Origin: Casuarina equisetifolia
Lineage: Eukaryota > Streptophyta > Magnoliopsida > Fagales > Casuarinaceae
Direction: 5' to 3'
Assembly (NCBI GenBank): GCA_028551475.1
Contig: CM052357.1
Span: forward strand, 28,479,745 to 28,543,744
DNA: 64,000 nt
The translations under genes and the position numbers were made by a program. Shown one piece after another: positions 50,973-62,783 of the stretch (positions within the stretch are counted from its first letter, which is position 1; each line of letters starts with the position of its first letter). Under the pieces are notes generated by a model. That model saw only the letters and a list, made by a program, of their open reading frames with translations, was not told where the DNA came from and ran no database searches.

Positions 50973-53900
50973 CACTCTCTTCACTCTGAAACTGGCAGTG
51001 CCAATCGAGGTGATAGCTTAGATCGCAATATTGATGAAGAAAACCGTTCAACAAAGGATTTCTTGATTCTTGTAAGTTATATACTCAAATTTTATTACAA
51101 TTCAAATGGTCAGTTTTATGATAAGCAGGCTTTAATCAGAGAATTCTAATATTAGTTGTACACCAATGTCCAATATGTAAATTGAAACTTCTAATGTAAG
51201 GGAAGTTTTTGGTTTCTTTAGTTTACTTATTTGCACAAGTTTTGGTAGCTTTCCACTTATTTCTGTCTTTATAACATGCAAAGCTTAGAATTTAAACATG
51301 CATCTCTGCTAATGTATTAGGAAGGGCATGAGGAGGCTCAAGAGGAGTTGCCCAAGAAAGCAAAGTTTTTCTTCAGTACAGCAGTTCAAAAATGGGATGC
51401 AGAGTTTTATGTAAAAGTTGATGACAATATAAACATCGATCTTGGTAGGCTTTCATATCCTATTTGTTGAAGGCATCACGACTTGTTATGTTACATTTAT
51501 CAGAACTTTTGATCCCTTATTTGTGCTGTTTACTTGTCTTTCAGAGGGGTTAATTGGACTTCTTGATCGTCGTCGTAGACAAAGTGGTGCTTACATTGGG
51601 TGCATGAAATCTGGAGATGTGATATCTGAAGAGTATGGATTTCATTATATTGTCTATGGCTTCATTGTGATTGCTTGTCTTCATCCTTATAATTATCATA
51701 TGTGCTCTTACTGTTTCACAAGAATCTTGATCTTGATTCAAGTTGCTCAAATTATCTTTTCAAGCTTGTAGAAATGTTGGATGGCAATCACATATGGCTC
51801 TATTCTAACTTTACTTTATGCATGTATAGGAATCAATTGAGTTTTATTGTAATAAGTCTAATTCTTTTAAAAATCTTGATGGAGTATCTGCAAGTTGTGA
51901 TGTCTCATATTTCTGTGGTTTTATTTTAGATATGGATAATATTAAGAGCCCTATATGGTGCTATTCTGATAGCCACTCACCTTAGTTAACTTGCAGCTGT
52001 GTTAATCATTTGTTTTACTTTTGCATTGTTAATGAGAGAAAAAAGAATGCTATGAACAAATCATATAATTGAAATCATTATCCTCTGAAGATGATAACTG
52101 CTAAAATTAGTTCCCATGTATATGAGGGGCTTCTCCCTGCTGAAAAATTGGTATAGGGGAGTTGTTGGGTTGTCAATGGCAATTACCTGTGTCAGGCACC
52201 TGTTTAGACCCTTTGGAGAAGTCCATCTTTTATCGAGTTACAAAGCATGCAAAAGGACAATCAAAACATACTGGCTTTTCATGATGTTCTTATCTTCTTC
52301 ATTTAACTCCTATATGGATCTTCAACATGCTTCATGGTGTCAAAGAATTAGAGACAACTCAGCACATGTATATGATTACTGTGTTGTATGTATTAAAATG
52401 GACAATTGTGGTTATGCTTCCACTCTTCATGATCACATTCTGATTTTAGAACCAACTCCACACATAACGCCCCCACGCCCCCCTTCCTTTGACGGCCATA
52501 ACCACCCCCCCCCTCCCCCCTTTAAAAAAAGAAAAAACCCTTCCTCTCCCTCGTTTCTTTTTTTCTCTGTGAACTGTTTCATTTGCCAATTTTGGTCTCT
52601 AGATAATGAGTTTTCATTGTGCTTCCTTTCTTGCCTTTTGGATGATATGTGGTACATATTTTCTTTTTTTTTTTCAGGGGAAAGACTTGGTATGAACCTG
52701 ATTGGTGGAAATTTGGAGATGAAAAATCGTAAGTAATCTAGCTAGTGGGCGAGAACAAGCTTGGATTCCTTTTCTAAAAGAATGCGTGTGGAGTTTTTTT
52801 GTGGTTGGGATATATAGATCTTTTGAAATATAAGCAAACAATGCATCTTTATTTGTTTAACTATTTTAATATTACTGTGCTCTAACTGTATTACTCTAAA
52901 ATTATTCATTCATTGATGCTCGTTGTTGTTAGGGCTGGGGAGAAGAGAAGAAAATCTGGTCATCATAACCTTTTTTTCTATGTTTTTGTTGCCTTGTTGA
53001 CAGCTAATGTAGTACTAATCGTTTGGAGCATTAAATCATCATTAGTAACTTGTAAAATTAAGAATGGCCTTAAAGATGTCATAGACATGAGTATTTGATA
53101 AACGGAAAGTATGAATAGTCTCGGACTAATTGGCTTAAAGAACAAAACATATGAGGAAGTGGGTTTCCTTGTGCAACTCGCACTTGAATGAGTCCAGGGC
53201 AGCTTCACAATGTTCTCTCGACTAATAATCAGTTATATATACCTTAAAGAATTGACGGTGCTGTGCTTGTTTGGTGCACGGTATGGCATTTTTTTCTGAG
53301 GATGTTGAGAGCATGAAAAATATCTCAGAAACAAGTCTTCATTTGTCCTGCTTTAGAAATAAATTGTGTTGTGACGTCTTTTCTTTGTGATGGTGCTGCT
53401 CCATTTTCTGTGCTATGAAACTTGGCCATAATTACATTTCTTTGTCAGGTACTTCCGACATGCATCTGGCGCTCTTCTTATAATTTCCAAGAATTTAGCC
53501 GAGTATATATACATAAACAGGTTAGTTTTCAGTGCCTTAACATTTGCAATGTCTGAAAGCTTACACTAATGTCCTTGAAAACCAAGGTAATAAAAGAATT
53601 GATTTCTATTTAATCACGAGCATGTAAGCTGTTTGTAGTTTTATTGTAAGCTAAGCTCTAAAGACTTTGGAGTTGATTAGTTCCGATTCTTGTATTGCAG
53701 CATTCTTTCCTCCATTATCTGAGTCTGATGAACATAGTATTGGCTTAATATCACTGTGTATGAATTTGAAACTCATTTCATTCTCCTTTTCATTTCCAGT
53801 GCATCTCTTAAAACATATGCACACGATGATGTGTCAGTGGGTTCATGGATGATGGGTCTTCAAGCAACTTACATAGATGACAGCCGCCTTTGCTGCAGTA

Positions 53901-54205
53901 GCATCAGACAAGGTGAATTTGCTTTGATGCTTCTTAAAACTTAAATAAAATGGTAGTTCATCTAACATAGTCTAGTAGATCCTAATTTGTTATTTTAACA
54001 AACACACCCTTCCTTCTTTACGGAAATAAATAGAGAATAAGTGGAAGCCGACCATTGAAGAGAGTCTATCTAATCACAGAAAAATGTTTGAAGCATAGGT
54101 TTTAATTTGTTATTTTTGAAGCATAGGTTTTATTTTCAAGAATACGTGCCCTGTATTCACTATCCATCTTTTGTCTTCGCAGACAAGGTGTGTTCCCTGG
54201 CTTGA
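48468..54205 (+). CDS. HPGT: Hydroxyproline O-galactosyltransferase (GT31), 12 exons
   Basis: Exons: 48468-48592, 48968-49031, 49425-49474, 49598-49788, 50733-50793, 50999-51071, 51321-51444, 51545-51632, 52678-52728, 53449-53520, 53800-53912, 54183-54205, about 344 aa, full length for HPGT1-3. It is a type II Golgi protein: short basic tail, signal anchor at about 26-41 ([16 protein letters not shown]), then a beta-1,3-galactosyltransferase fold with [34 protein letters not shown], the metal-binding VKVDDN (D222/D223), [29 protein letters not shown] and [12 protein letters not shown]. HPGTs add the first galactose to hydroxyproline of arabinogalactan proteins. The last exon codes for only 7 residues. 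Exons 5-8 and their introns are duplicated at 60424-61427. Confidence 0.96.
50939..50967 (+). repeat. (CT)n tract upstream of HPGT exon 6 acceptor
   Basis: About 14 CT units starting roughly 60 bp before the exon 6 acceptor (50997-50998). The same microsatellite, shifted in length, is present in the duplicated copy at about 60714-60742. Confidence 0.9.
54087..54136 (+). repeat. 28-bp tandem duplication in HPGT intron 11
   Basis: A unit beginning TTTGAAGCATAGGTTTTA occurs at 54087 and again at 54115, 28 bp later. It lies 45-95 bp upstream of the last, 23-nt exon. Confidence 0.85.
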
Positions 54206-54816
54206 TCAGAGGAGATAGCTTCTTTATCAGGAAAACATACAATCGATTCATTCACCGAGTTTTGCACACCAGTACTTTCAGAACATTTCTGCACACATTT
54301 GTTGCATCCCTCGGGATTTGTGAAAAGATTAGCAAGATTACTTTCTTGGATCAGAAGAGTGGATGCAATTTGTAAAGGGGAAGCCTGCTATTTGAGCTTT
54401 AAAGTGAAGCTGGATGCTACGTTAGAAACTTGATGAAATGTCTCCTGTTTTATTGGCTCAATAAGAAAGCTCCCGTTTCTTACAAATCATCCCTGTCTAT
54501 TCTTTTTCAGGACTTGATCTAGAGTTGAATTATGGGGACCCATATAGGGTGTAATCCTTTCCAACTTAAATACATCAGATTCCAATCCGAGCTTACGGCA
54601 ATGTTTTTGTTGATAATATTATAATTTCAATGGGAGTATTTATTAAAAAACGGAAATAAGAATAAGATAGAAAAGAGAGAATCTCACACATTGGACAACG
54701 TGAAGTATGCGCTTTATGGTTATTTAATAATTCGGTCCTCAATCTTTTAATGAGCTCTGGTTTAAAGCCCAAAACGGTAGCAAGGCGGGGGGAGCAGAAG
54801 CCCCGAACCAGCCGAG
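54206..54816. other. Spacer between HPGT and cysteine-tRNA ligase
   Basis: HPGT 3' UTR (about 54206-54560) and the short promoter of the ligase gene. No other feature is seen. Confidence 0.5.
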
Positions 54817-57800
54817 ATGGCTACGCTCCTCAGGTTCTACAGACCCTTCTCCCCAATCCGATACGCTGACTCGGTACGGGTGACTCGGCTCGCAACTCGC
54901 CACTCGCACTCTCTCTTCTCCAAGCCGAAGCCGAGGAACAGTAGCGTTATCCGTTGTCATTGTCTCAGTTCTCAGAGCGCCTCTCAGCCGTCGATTCCCT
55001 CGTCATCGGCGGAGTTGTGGCTGCACAACACGATGAGCAAGAAGAAGGAGGTTTTCAAGCCCAAGGTGGAGGGTCAGGTGGGCATGTACGTGTGCGGAGT
55101 CACCGCTTATGATCTCAGCCATATCGGCCACGCTCGCGTCTACGTCACTTTTGATGTTCTGTACAGGTCCTCACTTACCTCTCTGTCAATTATATGTATA
55201 TATTTGTTGAAAGCATGTGTTTGTGTTTTTGGTTTTTGTTAATGTACTTTTGTGTTCGTGTTTCGGCAGATATCTTAGGCATTTGGGGTATGAAGTCCGT
55301 TATGTTCGCAATTTCACCGATGTGGACGACAAGGTAAGTTGAGAGTTGCTAGTTAATAATTTCGGAAGTACCGTTTCTTTTATTTTCTGGTTCCTGAAAT
55401 CTGTAATGGGGGTTGTTGGCATTTCAGATGGCTAGTTATAGAGATTGCTTGATTAGCCATTCATTCTAATTTTGGTTTTGCATCTGAATAGTATTCAACT
55501 ATTTACCACTTAGTTAGAAAGCTTAAGTTGATAAAAATTTGACATATTCGATATTCAAATCAACATTGTAATACTTATTATGTAGGGTTAAATCCTTTCT
55601 TAGTCAAATGATGGTTAATCTATGGTTACCATTTCGAATCAGGACCACTGGTATGGTCCTAGATTAAACCATTAGTCCGGTACATCAAAGAGGAGCGAAC
55701 ATGAAGATAAAGTATAATTCCCTCCATCATTTGTGGATTCCCATTCCCATTTGATAAGTGAGGCTCGACATTAAGCAACATATGAACTAAAATCTTGGAG
55801 TCAAGATTTGAATTTAAAACTTACTCAAATAGCTTGGACTTCACAGGAAACAATAAACTTAGTCAGTCAATTAATCTTCTAGCAATTTTGAAGAGATTTT
55901 AGTTGAATTACTATATGGTAATGAAAGATGAAGAGTAGGAGTTGGGCATTAACTCAGTTTCCCATAGATGCAGTAATTTTGTAGCTGACAAGTTCTATAA
56001 TAGGTGTTTACTCGAGTTCCAATTTTAGATTAACACTGATGAACAAAGTTTGACTAGCACATTGGCTAAAGATGGAACTTACATAAAGATTGAGAAACTC
56101 TCCCCTGTCCTCTGCACGCAAAACATTTATAAGGTTTGGACATGGTGTCATGATTGTTGTCTGTCACTAGACAAAATTGACAATGTTGTCCTGTAGGTTG
56201 CAGCTCTTCATATGTGAATTGGGTTTCATGTTTTCGGACAAATGCTGGATGCCAAATACCAACTTCTTCTTTTCATATTGGTATGACAGGATAGCTGAGT
56301 CTACACTTTTCAAATTCTGTAGATAATTGCTCGGGCAAATGAACTGGGAGAGAACCCAATCAGTTTGAGCAGACGGTTCTGTGAAGAGTTTCACCAAGAT
56401 ATGCTATATCTCCATTGCCTTGCCCCTTCTGTTGAACCACGAGTATCAGATCACATGCCCCAAATCATTGACATGATCAAGCAGGTGCCTTAATTGATTT
56501 TGAACCCCTCTGTAATTTTATTGTAACATGAACAGATTCTGCATTAGCTTTGAGAAAATTGTTATAGATGATGTATTTTCTGAAGGTGGTAACCATGTTA
56601 TTGACTTGTTAGATTATGACAAAATGGATATGTTCTGCAATAAATTCGCACTTCTCCTATAAATTGTCTTTTGTGTCTGTTATATACCCCTCTCTTGCTC
56701 TCCTGGATGTGTTTCCTCGAAATATGAAATTTATTCCTTTTTATTCATTGAAAAACTTCTTGGCAGATTCTGGATAATGGGTATGCCTACAGTGTTGATG
56801 GGGATGTGTACTTCAATGTAGACAAGTTTCCTGAATATGGACAATTATCTGGGCGAAAATTAGAAGATAATCGAGCTGGTGAGCGAGTTGCTGTGGACTT
56901 GAGGAAAAAAAATCCTGCTGATTTTGCTTTATGGAAGGCATGTGTCCGTCAAACTTAATTAAAAAAGCATTTGCATGATGAATGATAATTATTGTGAAAA
57001 CGAGAATTGCTAAATCTGACCTTTTATGCTTACTCATAGCGAATCTGTAAGGCGTTCAATTTGTGGAATTCATATTTGTGCATATGTGCATCTATTTTTT
57101 TGCATGTGGTCTGATGACTTATTGTTTGACTTGGAAGTGTGGATCTATGTTGGATGTGAATAAGACGATAAAATTTGATTCAAAGGTTCTAATGTGAAAT
57201 AATGAAGTCTTTGTATCTAAACGATTCTACAGGAAGTGGACTAGGTATATGAAAATTTCCTGCTAAATTTTGATATCATTTGTTATTGGAAAATTGTCAC
57301 TGCTGATCATCATTCTGAAAGGTCCAATGCCTTTAATGTAATTTGGTGCATGTATTTATACTGACTTCTCTGTCATCTTCTATACTAGAGGCAGATGGAG
57401 AGAAGCTAGTGAATATTTATTAGTTGTCATATTTGCTCCATGCTTCAGTTTGGAATTAGTTGGAGGTTATAATAATAGCTAAGAAAACATTCCAGGCAGC
57501 AAAGGAGGGGGAACCATGTTGGGAGAGCCCGTGGGGTCTTGGAAGACCTGGGTGGCATATTGAGTGTAGTGCAATGAGTGCTGCTTATCTTGGTTACTCT
57601 TTTGACATACACGGTGGAGGAATGGACCTTGTGTTTCCCCACCATGAGAATGAAATTGCTCAGAGTTGTGCTGCGTGCAAACAGAGCAATATAAGCTACT
57701 GGATACACAACGGCTTTGTCACTGTTGACTCGGAGAAAATGTCCAAATCCCTTGGAAACTTCTTTACAATTCGCCAGGTAAAAAGGATTCTAACTGATCC

Positions 57801-59640
57801 ACTGTTATGGCAAATGACTTAATCTTGTTTGAACCATTTAGTTTTTGCATCGGTGTTGATTTTGGAATCATGATTAAGCATTACAACTTGATCTTATCGC
57901 AGGTTGTAGAGCTCTACCATCCACTGGCTTTGAGACTTTTCTTGATGGGGACCCACTACCGATCTCCAATCAATTACTCCAATGCATTGCTTGAAAGTGC
58001 TTCAGATCGTATTTTCTACATCTATCAGGTATCAAAGATCTCATAACCTCTAGAAAAGAGAAAGAACCCGCAAAACCCACTTTTCTCCAAACACCCCCTC
58101 CCCTCCCCCTTTCTCTTCTCTCTCTCTCTCTCTCTCTCTAGGTGAACCGCCACACAATTTTTAGTCATTCATTTTTTACTTCATTGTTTTATCTGGGTCA
58201 CTTTGCTCTGGCTGTTAGTCTGATTAGACCTCTTTGGGTCCTTCAATGAAGGGCATCATTACTTTTTTGGTATTACTTGGGCTTCAAATGTTCCAAGAAA
58301 ATCTAGTGTGCTTTCTTGTTGCATTTCAAAAGCAGTAAGTTTGATACAATGAAATGAAGAATGGTTAATAATATATAATTTCACCGGAATATTTCATAGG
58401 TTAAGTGTGCTTTGGTGACTTTCTGTTGAAATCATCTACCGTTCTTCACTTTCATGAGATCCAATTGGTTGCAGACGTTGCATGATTGTGAAAATGTTCT
58501 TAGCCAGAATGATATGGCCATTCGAGAGGATTTGATCCCACCTGATACTGCAAATTGCGTCAATAACTTCCAAAACATTTTTGGTGCCTCAATGTCAGAT
58601 GATCTTCACACGCCTGTTGTTCTGGCTGCAATATCTGAACCATTAAAGACCATCAATGACCTCCTTCATACTCGCAAGGTATTGTATATACAATAGACTT
58701 GTCTACTGTTATGGATATGAAACTTTCTCATGCTTTCTTTTCTTAATTGGATGGATTGTTTTTAGCTTGGAAGAGACTCATGGGCTGCAATTTTGGTTTG
58801 CATTTAGCAGAAACAAGCTTGCCATTGCCCATTAGTGAGGGTTTTAAGCATTGATGATTTGAGTTGACATGTGAACCTCAATCGTAAATCTGCGCTTCCG
58901 ACCAGAATCTAACTTGTTAGTGACCATTTTAGGGGTTGACCCAGCCAAATTGCTGCAATAAATTTTTAGTAAATAATGTACGTGATTGATATTCTTGCTC
59001 AGTTTCTTCTCCCTGGGGAGTAATTGATTTACTTGTTTCCTGCTATTGATGTGATTCCCACTACTCTTTCGTTTGTGTCTTCTTATCCTAACTGAATGAT
59101 ATAAGCAGGGTAAGAGGCAAAATTTGCGAATTGAATCACTTGCAGTGCTGGGAAAGATACTTGGAGATGTTCTGACTGTTTTAGGGTTGATGCCCACCAG
59201 TTACTCTGAGGTAGAAGAAGTTCTTGTCTGGAGACTGCTCTTTGTTTTGTTATTAAAAATTTTCTATTTCTCCACCATTTGACACTGATTATTAAATGAT
59301 TTCAGACATTTGAATGGTTGTGGGACTTTCATATTCCTCATATCCTGATTTCTCCTCTCAGCTGTTTTTCCATTTTGTTAAGATTTAATTTCTTGTGCTA
59401 CAGGTTTTGCAGGAGCTGAGGGAAAAGGCTTTGAAGCGTGCTAACTTGACTGAAGATAAGGTCTTGAAAAAAATAGAAGAAAGGACTGCAGCAAGAAAGA
59501 ACAAGGAGTATGAAAAATCAGATGCTATTAGAAAAGAATTAGGTGCCGTAGGGATTGCTCTTATGGACAGCGCTGAAGGGACTACTTGGAGACCAGCTGT
59601 TCCACTTGCACTTCAAGAGGAGCCGGTCCCGGCAACTTGA
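54817..59640 (+). CDS. SYCO: Cysteine--tRNA ligase, chloroplastic/mitochondrial, 9 exons
   Basis: Exons: 54817-55166, 55270-55333, 56323-56484, 56767-56937, 57496-57777, 57903-58028, 58475-58678, 59109-59210, 59404-59640, about 565 aa, matching the plant organellar enzyme. The first about 60 residues are rich in Ser, Arg and Pro and poor in acidic residues, a typical organelle transit peptide; a second in-frame Met at residue 73 (55033) sits just before the conserved core. Class I synthetase signatures are clear: HIGH (102-105) and KMSKS (330-334), plus zinc ligands C93, C273, H298 and E302 by alignment with the bacterial enzyme. The C-terminal helical domain ([20 protein letters not shown]) is complete. 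It charges tRNA-Cys for organellar translation. Intron 4 has a GC donor. Confidence 0.96.
56938..57495 (+). other. GC-AG intron of cysteine-tRNA ligase (intron 4)
   Basis: The conserved junction [14 protein letters not shown] requires the exon to end at AAG (56937) and the intron to begin GCATGT. The acceptor is CCAG at 57492-57495. No in-frame GT donor is available. Confidence 0.85.
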
Positions 59641-60257
59641 GCGGCTTCTGGTTCACATTTTTGAACTAATTATTGTTATGATTGTTTCGGGACTTGGGTG
59701 AATGTATTTTTTTTTTTTTCTCCCTGGAAGTCAAGGAATCGTTTTGGGATTCTTGGAATGTGGAACTTGTAAGGGGGGTTACCATGATATGATACAATTC
59801 TTTTCACAAAAAAAGAAAAAAGGAGCATCATAGCCACTTCGGTTTCCATCAATGTTGGTATGTCTAACGTGTATTTTCCTGAATAAAATTACAAAAAATA
59901 AATAAAGCTCTGTTTTTTAATATGGTGTTGATACACATAAAGTAAGAAATTTCGTAGCTGCCTCCATTTACAGAAGGTATTTGAGCAAAAACAATAGCGA
60001 AAGGAACGACAGTTATTGGATGTGTTTCATGTACATATACATTGGATCCAGGGGAGGAATCCTCCCATGTGAATCTCCGTCGTCCAGCTTAATACTTAGT
60101 GGGAACGAGTTAGTGGAGGCTGGTGAGTCGTGAAGACAATAAACAGCAATTAAAAGCAATTAAAAGCAATTAAAAGCAATTTAATGGTAGCTAGTGGAGG
60201 CTGGCGAATTCACGGTTTGAACTTCATAATGGAGTTGGTGAACTTCATGAATGGAGG
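59641..60257. other. Spacer leading into the gene-fragment mosaic
   Basis: Cysteine-tRNA ligase 3' UTR to about 59830, then unassigned sequence with a short tandem repeat at 60145-60183. The phrase AGTGGAGGCTGG occurs on both sides of that repeat (about 60112-60123 and 60193-60204), suggesting a small local duplication at the left edge of the mosaic. Confidence 0.5.
60145..60183 (+). repeat. 10-bp tandem repeat (TAAAAGCAAT)
   Basis: Three exact units at 60151-60180 with a partial unit on each side. It lies just left of the gene-fragment mosaic. Confidence 0.9.
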
Positions 60258-60425
60258 GTCTAAAATGCCAAAACCCCAAAACCCGGTTGCTAAATCTCCC
60301 TCTTTCTTAGACGACTATACCATTTCTTTCTGTGTTTCTTCCTCAAGCCTCGGTAACTGTCTAAGAACGTCGTCGCCGATCAGGTATTCATCCCTCTCGT
60401 TTGGATTAACTCTTGCTTCCATTTT
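60258..60425 (+). repeat. Leader-like 168-bp segment, copy A
   Basis: Matches 62370-62537 over its whole length, with scattered substitutions. It includes a CT-rich leader and an exon-like end, CGATCAG followed by GTATTC, that looks like a 5' UTR exon with a splice donor. At its 3' end it switches directly into HPGT intron 4 sequence near 60424. Confidence 0.85.
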
Positions 60426-60709
60426 GGTAATTGAAAATTTTCAAGCATATATATACCTTTCTTTCAAAAAAAATGCATTACAGACACCATCTTGGCTTTT
60501 GTAGGTGATGCCTTGAGAAAACTGGAAGAGAGAGGAGTGGTCATGCGCTTTGTAATTGGTCGGAGGTTTTTCCAAGAAACTTAATCCTTAAATAATTTCA
60601 GTATAAGTTTTCTTGTGCATTTACTCGTTTGGTTGGTTCTTTTGAAATACCAGTTCTACATTTTGGAAGGATTGTGGGACGAAAGTTGTCTTACCTTCTA
60701 TTTTTTTTT

Positions 60710-60747
<38 letters not shown>

Positions 60748-61427
60748 CACTCTCTTCACTTTGAAACTGGCAGTGCCAATCGAGGTGATAGCTTAGATCG
60801 CAATATTGATGAAGAAAACCGTTCAACAAAGGATTTCTTGATTCTTGTAAGTTATATACTCAAATTTTATTACAATTCAAAATGGTCAGTTTTATGACAA
60901 GCAGGCCTTAATCAGAGAATTCTAATATTAGTTTTACACCAACTTCTAATGTAAGGGAAGTTTTTGGTTTCTTTAGTTTTCTTATTTGCACAAGTTTCGG
61001 TAGCTTTCCACTTATTTCTGTCTTTATAACATGCAAAGCTTAGAAATTTAACATGCATCTTTGCTAATTTATTAGGAAGGGCATGAGGAGGCTCAAGAGG
61101 AGTTGCCCAAAAAAGCAAAGTTTTTCTTTAGTACAGCAGTTCAAAAATGGGATGCAGAGTTTTATGTAAAAGTTGATGACAATATAAATATTGATCTTGG
61201 TAGGCTTTCATATCCTATTTGTAGGCATCACGACTTGTTGTGTTATATTTATCAGAACTTTTGATCCCTTATTTATGCTGTTTACTTGTCTTTCAGAGGG
61301 GTTAATTGGACTTCTTGATTGTTGTCGTAGTCAGGGTGGTGCTTACATTGGTTGCATGAAATCTGGGGATGTGATATCTGAAGAGTATGGATTCCATTAT
61401 ATTGTCTATGGCTTCATTGTGATTGCT
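60424..61427 (+). pseudogene. Partial HPGT copy: exons 5-8 with their introns
   Basis: 1004 bp matching 50653-51675 of the intact HPGT gene, in the same orientation, about 9.8 kb downstream. It contains exon copies at 60505-60565 (exon 5), 60774-60846 (exon 6), 61076-61199 (exon 7) and 61297-61384 (exon 8). All four keep their exact lengths, reading frame and splice sites, and the metal-binding VDDN remains. There is no start, no anchor (exons 1-4) and no C-terminal third (exons 9-12), so it cannot make an active enzyme alone. An intron deletion of about 20 bp near 60940 and scattered substitutions show it is not brand new. In exon 8 the copy reads DCCRSQGG where the gene reads DRRRRQSG. Both ends are abrupt junctions to unrelated sequence. 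Confidence 0.92.
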
Positions 61428-61537
61428 GTATCTCCAATATGAAATAAAACTACATATCAAAGACACGAGCAAGGCTTGGACCAGCCATCTTCACCGCCCT
61501 CGAGCTTCTTCCACTATCCCCAACCATCTTCACCACC

Positions 61538-62312
61538 ATGCAGTTTCTTCCACCCTCCATTTTCACTCTTATATTACTGACCACCATCAGAATTTCGTGG
61601 ACTCTAGATTGTAAAAAGGGAAATAACTCAGACATTGCATACACCATACAGTGAATCCATCAGTCCAGTCCGGCAGTAGAATATTCACTACCGTTCAAGC
61701 TGCCATTGATTCCATTTCTGCCAACAACGATCAATGGGTGAAAGTGGTGATCACTCCGGGCATATACAAGTAAGATTTGTAGGTGATAACTTATACCATC
61801 ATGGAGCTTCTTTTTCTGAGGTTTCATTTCATTTGTGTGCAGAGAGAAAGTGCAGATTCCCATTGATAAAGTGTGTTTTCCTGGAAGGAAATAGCAGTAG
61901 CAACACTGCTATTTCATATGGCGACCATGGAGTGACAGATATGAGTGCGACCTTCACATCATCTCCGGACAACGTTATTTGTAAAGGCATTACGTTTGAG
62001 GTAAATGTAAGGGCATTACAATTTTACTTACATACTTGTCGTTTGTGGTTTAAAACAACTAAGCCAAAGTGAATGTTGCAGAACTCCTTCGGCCGAGCTG
62101 CAGCTCTTGGAGTAAACAATGGATATGTGGTACATACCCAACTTGGATGTGCATTAGCATCCAGAATATACGTTGACAAGTCAGCTTTTATGATTGCGGC
62201 TTTGCGGGATTCCAAGATTCCCTATGGGATACGGTGGGATGCCATTACTTAAGCAATTGCTACTTTGAATGGGGCATGGATTTTATCTGGGGATGGGGGC
62301 AATCCATGTATG
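61538..62312 (+). pseudogene. Pectinesterase fragment with frameshifts
   Basis: Starts with a signal-peptide-like frame (MQFLPPSIFTLILLTTIRIS, 61538) and continues with plant pectin methylesterase sequence: FTTVQAAIDSI and WVKVVITPGIY (to 61769), then after an intron EKVQIPIDK and FLEGN, YGDHGVTDMSATFTSSPDNVICKGITFE (61843-62000), then from 62082 DKSAF, CGFAGFQDSLWD, DFIWGWGQSMYE. The frame breaks three times: between the signal peptide and the domain (near 61640-61650), a likely 2-bp loss in a GT run near 61872, and a 1-bp loss near 62187. The DFIFG-type catalytic segment is altered to DFIWG. The end stops abruptly in the leader repeat at 62313. It cannot encode a working esterase. Confidence 0.85.
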
Positions 62313-62356
62313 AAATGCCAAAACCCTAAACTCCCATATCTAAATCTCCCTCTTTC
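62313..62356 (+). repeat. Short copy C of the leader-like segment
   Basis: 44 bp matching the first part of copies A and B (AAATGCCAAAACCCTAAAC and AAATCTCCCTCTTTC). It is joined directly to the end of the pectinesterase fragment and lies 57 bp before the same stretch of copy B. Confidence 0.85.
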
Positions 62357-62369
62357 AATGTCCATCCAT

Positions 62370-62537
62370 GTCTAAAATGCCAAAACCCTAAACCCCCATT
62401 GCTAAATCTCCCTCTTTCTTAGATGACTATACCATTTCTTTGTGTGTTTCTTCCTCAAGCCTCAACAACTGTTTAAGAACGTTGTCGTGAATCAGGTATT
62501 CATCCCTCTCGTTTGGATTAACTTTTGCTTCCATTTT
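62370..62537 (+). repeat. Leader-like 168-bp segment, copy B
   Basis: Second full copy of the segment at 60258-60425. An exon-like end AATCAG with donor GTATTC falls at 62495/62496. It is followed by about 250 bp of intron-like sequence and then exportin-1 coding exons, so it may be the leader of that gene. Confidence 0.85.
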
Positions 62538-62783
62538 TCGCTCTCACTTGGACTGCTAAATATTTCAGTAACAGTACCTCTTCAAAATATGTATTCACAT
62601 TTTGACTAGAACTGCTTATGGATTGCATAGATCAGATTATTGAATTGCTAATACTTTCTAGTTTGTTAGATTGACTCTTAGGTTTTGCCTCTTTCCTGCC
62701 TCTCTATACAACTGGATCTGGAGCTTTTGATATAATGTTGTTGACCTTGAGAACTGTGTCACTGGTGATCTCTTTTTGTACAG

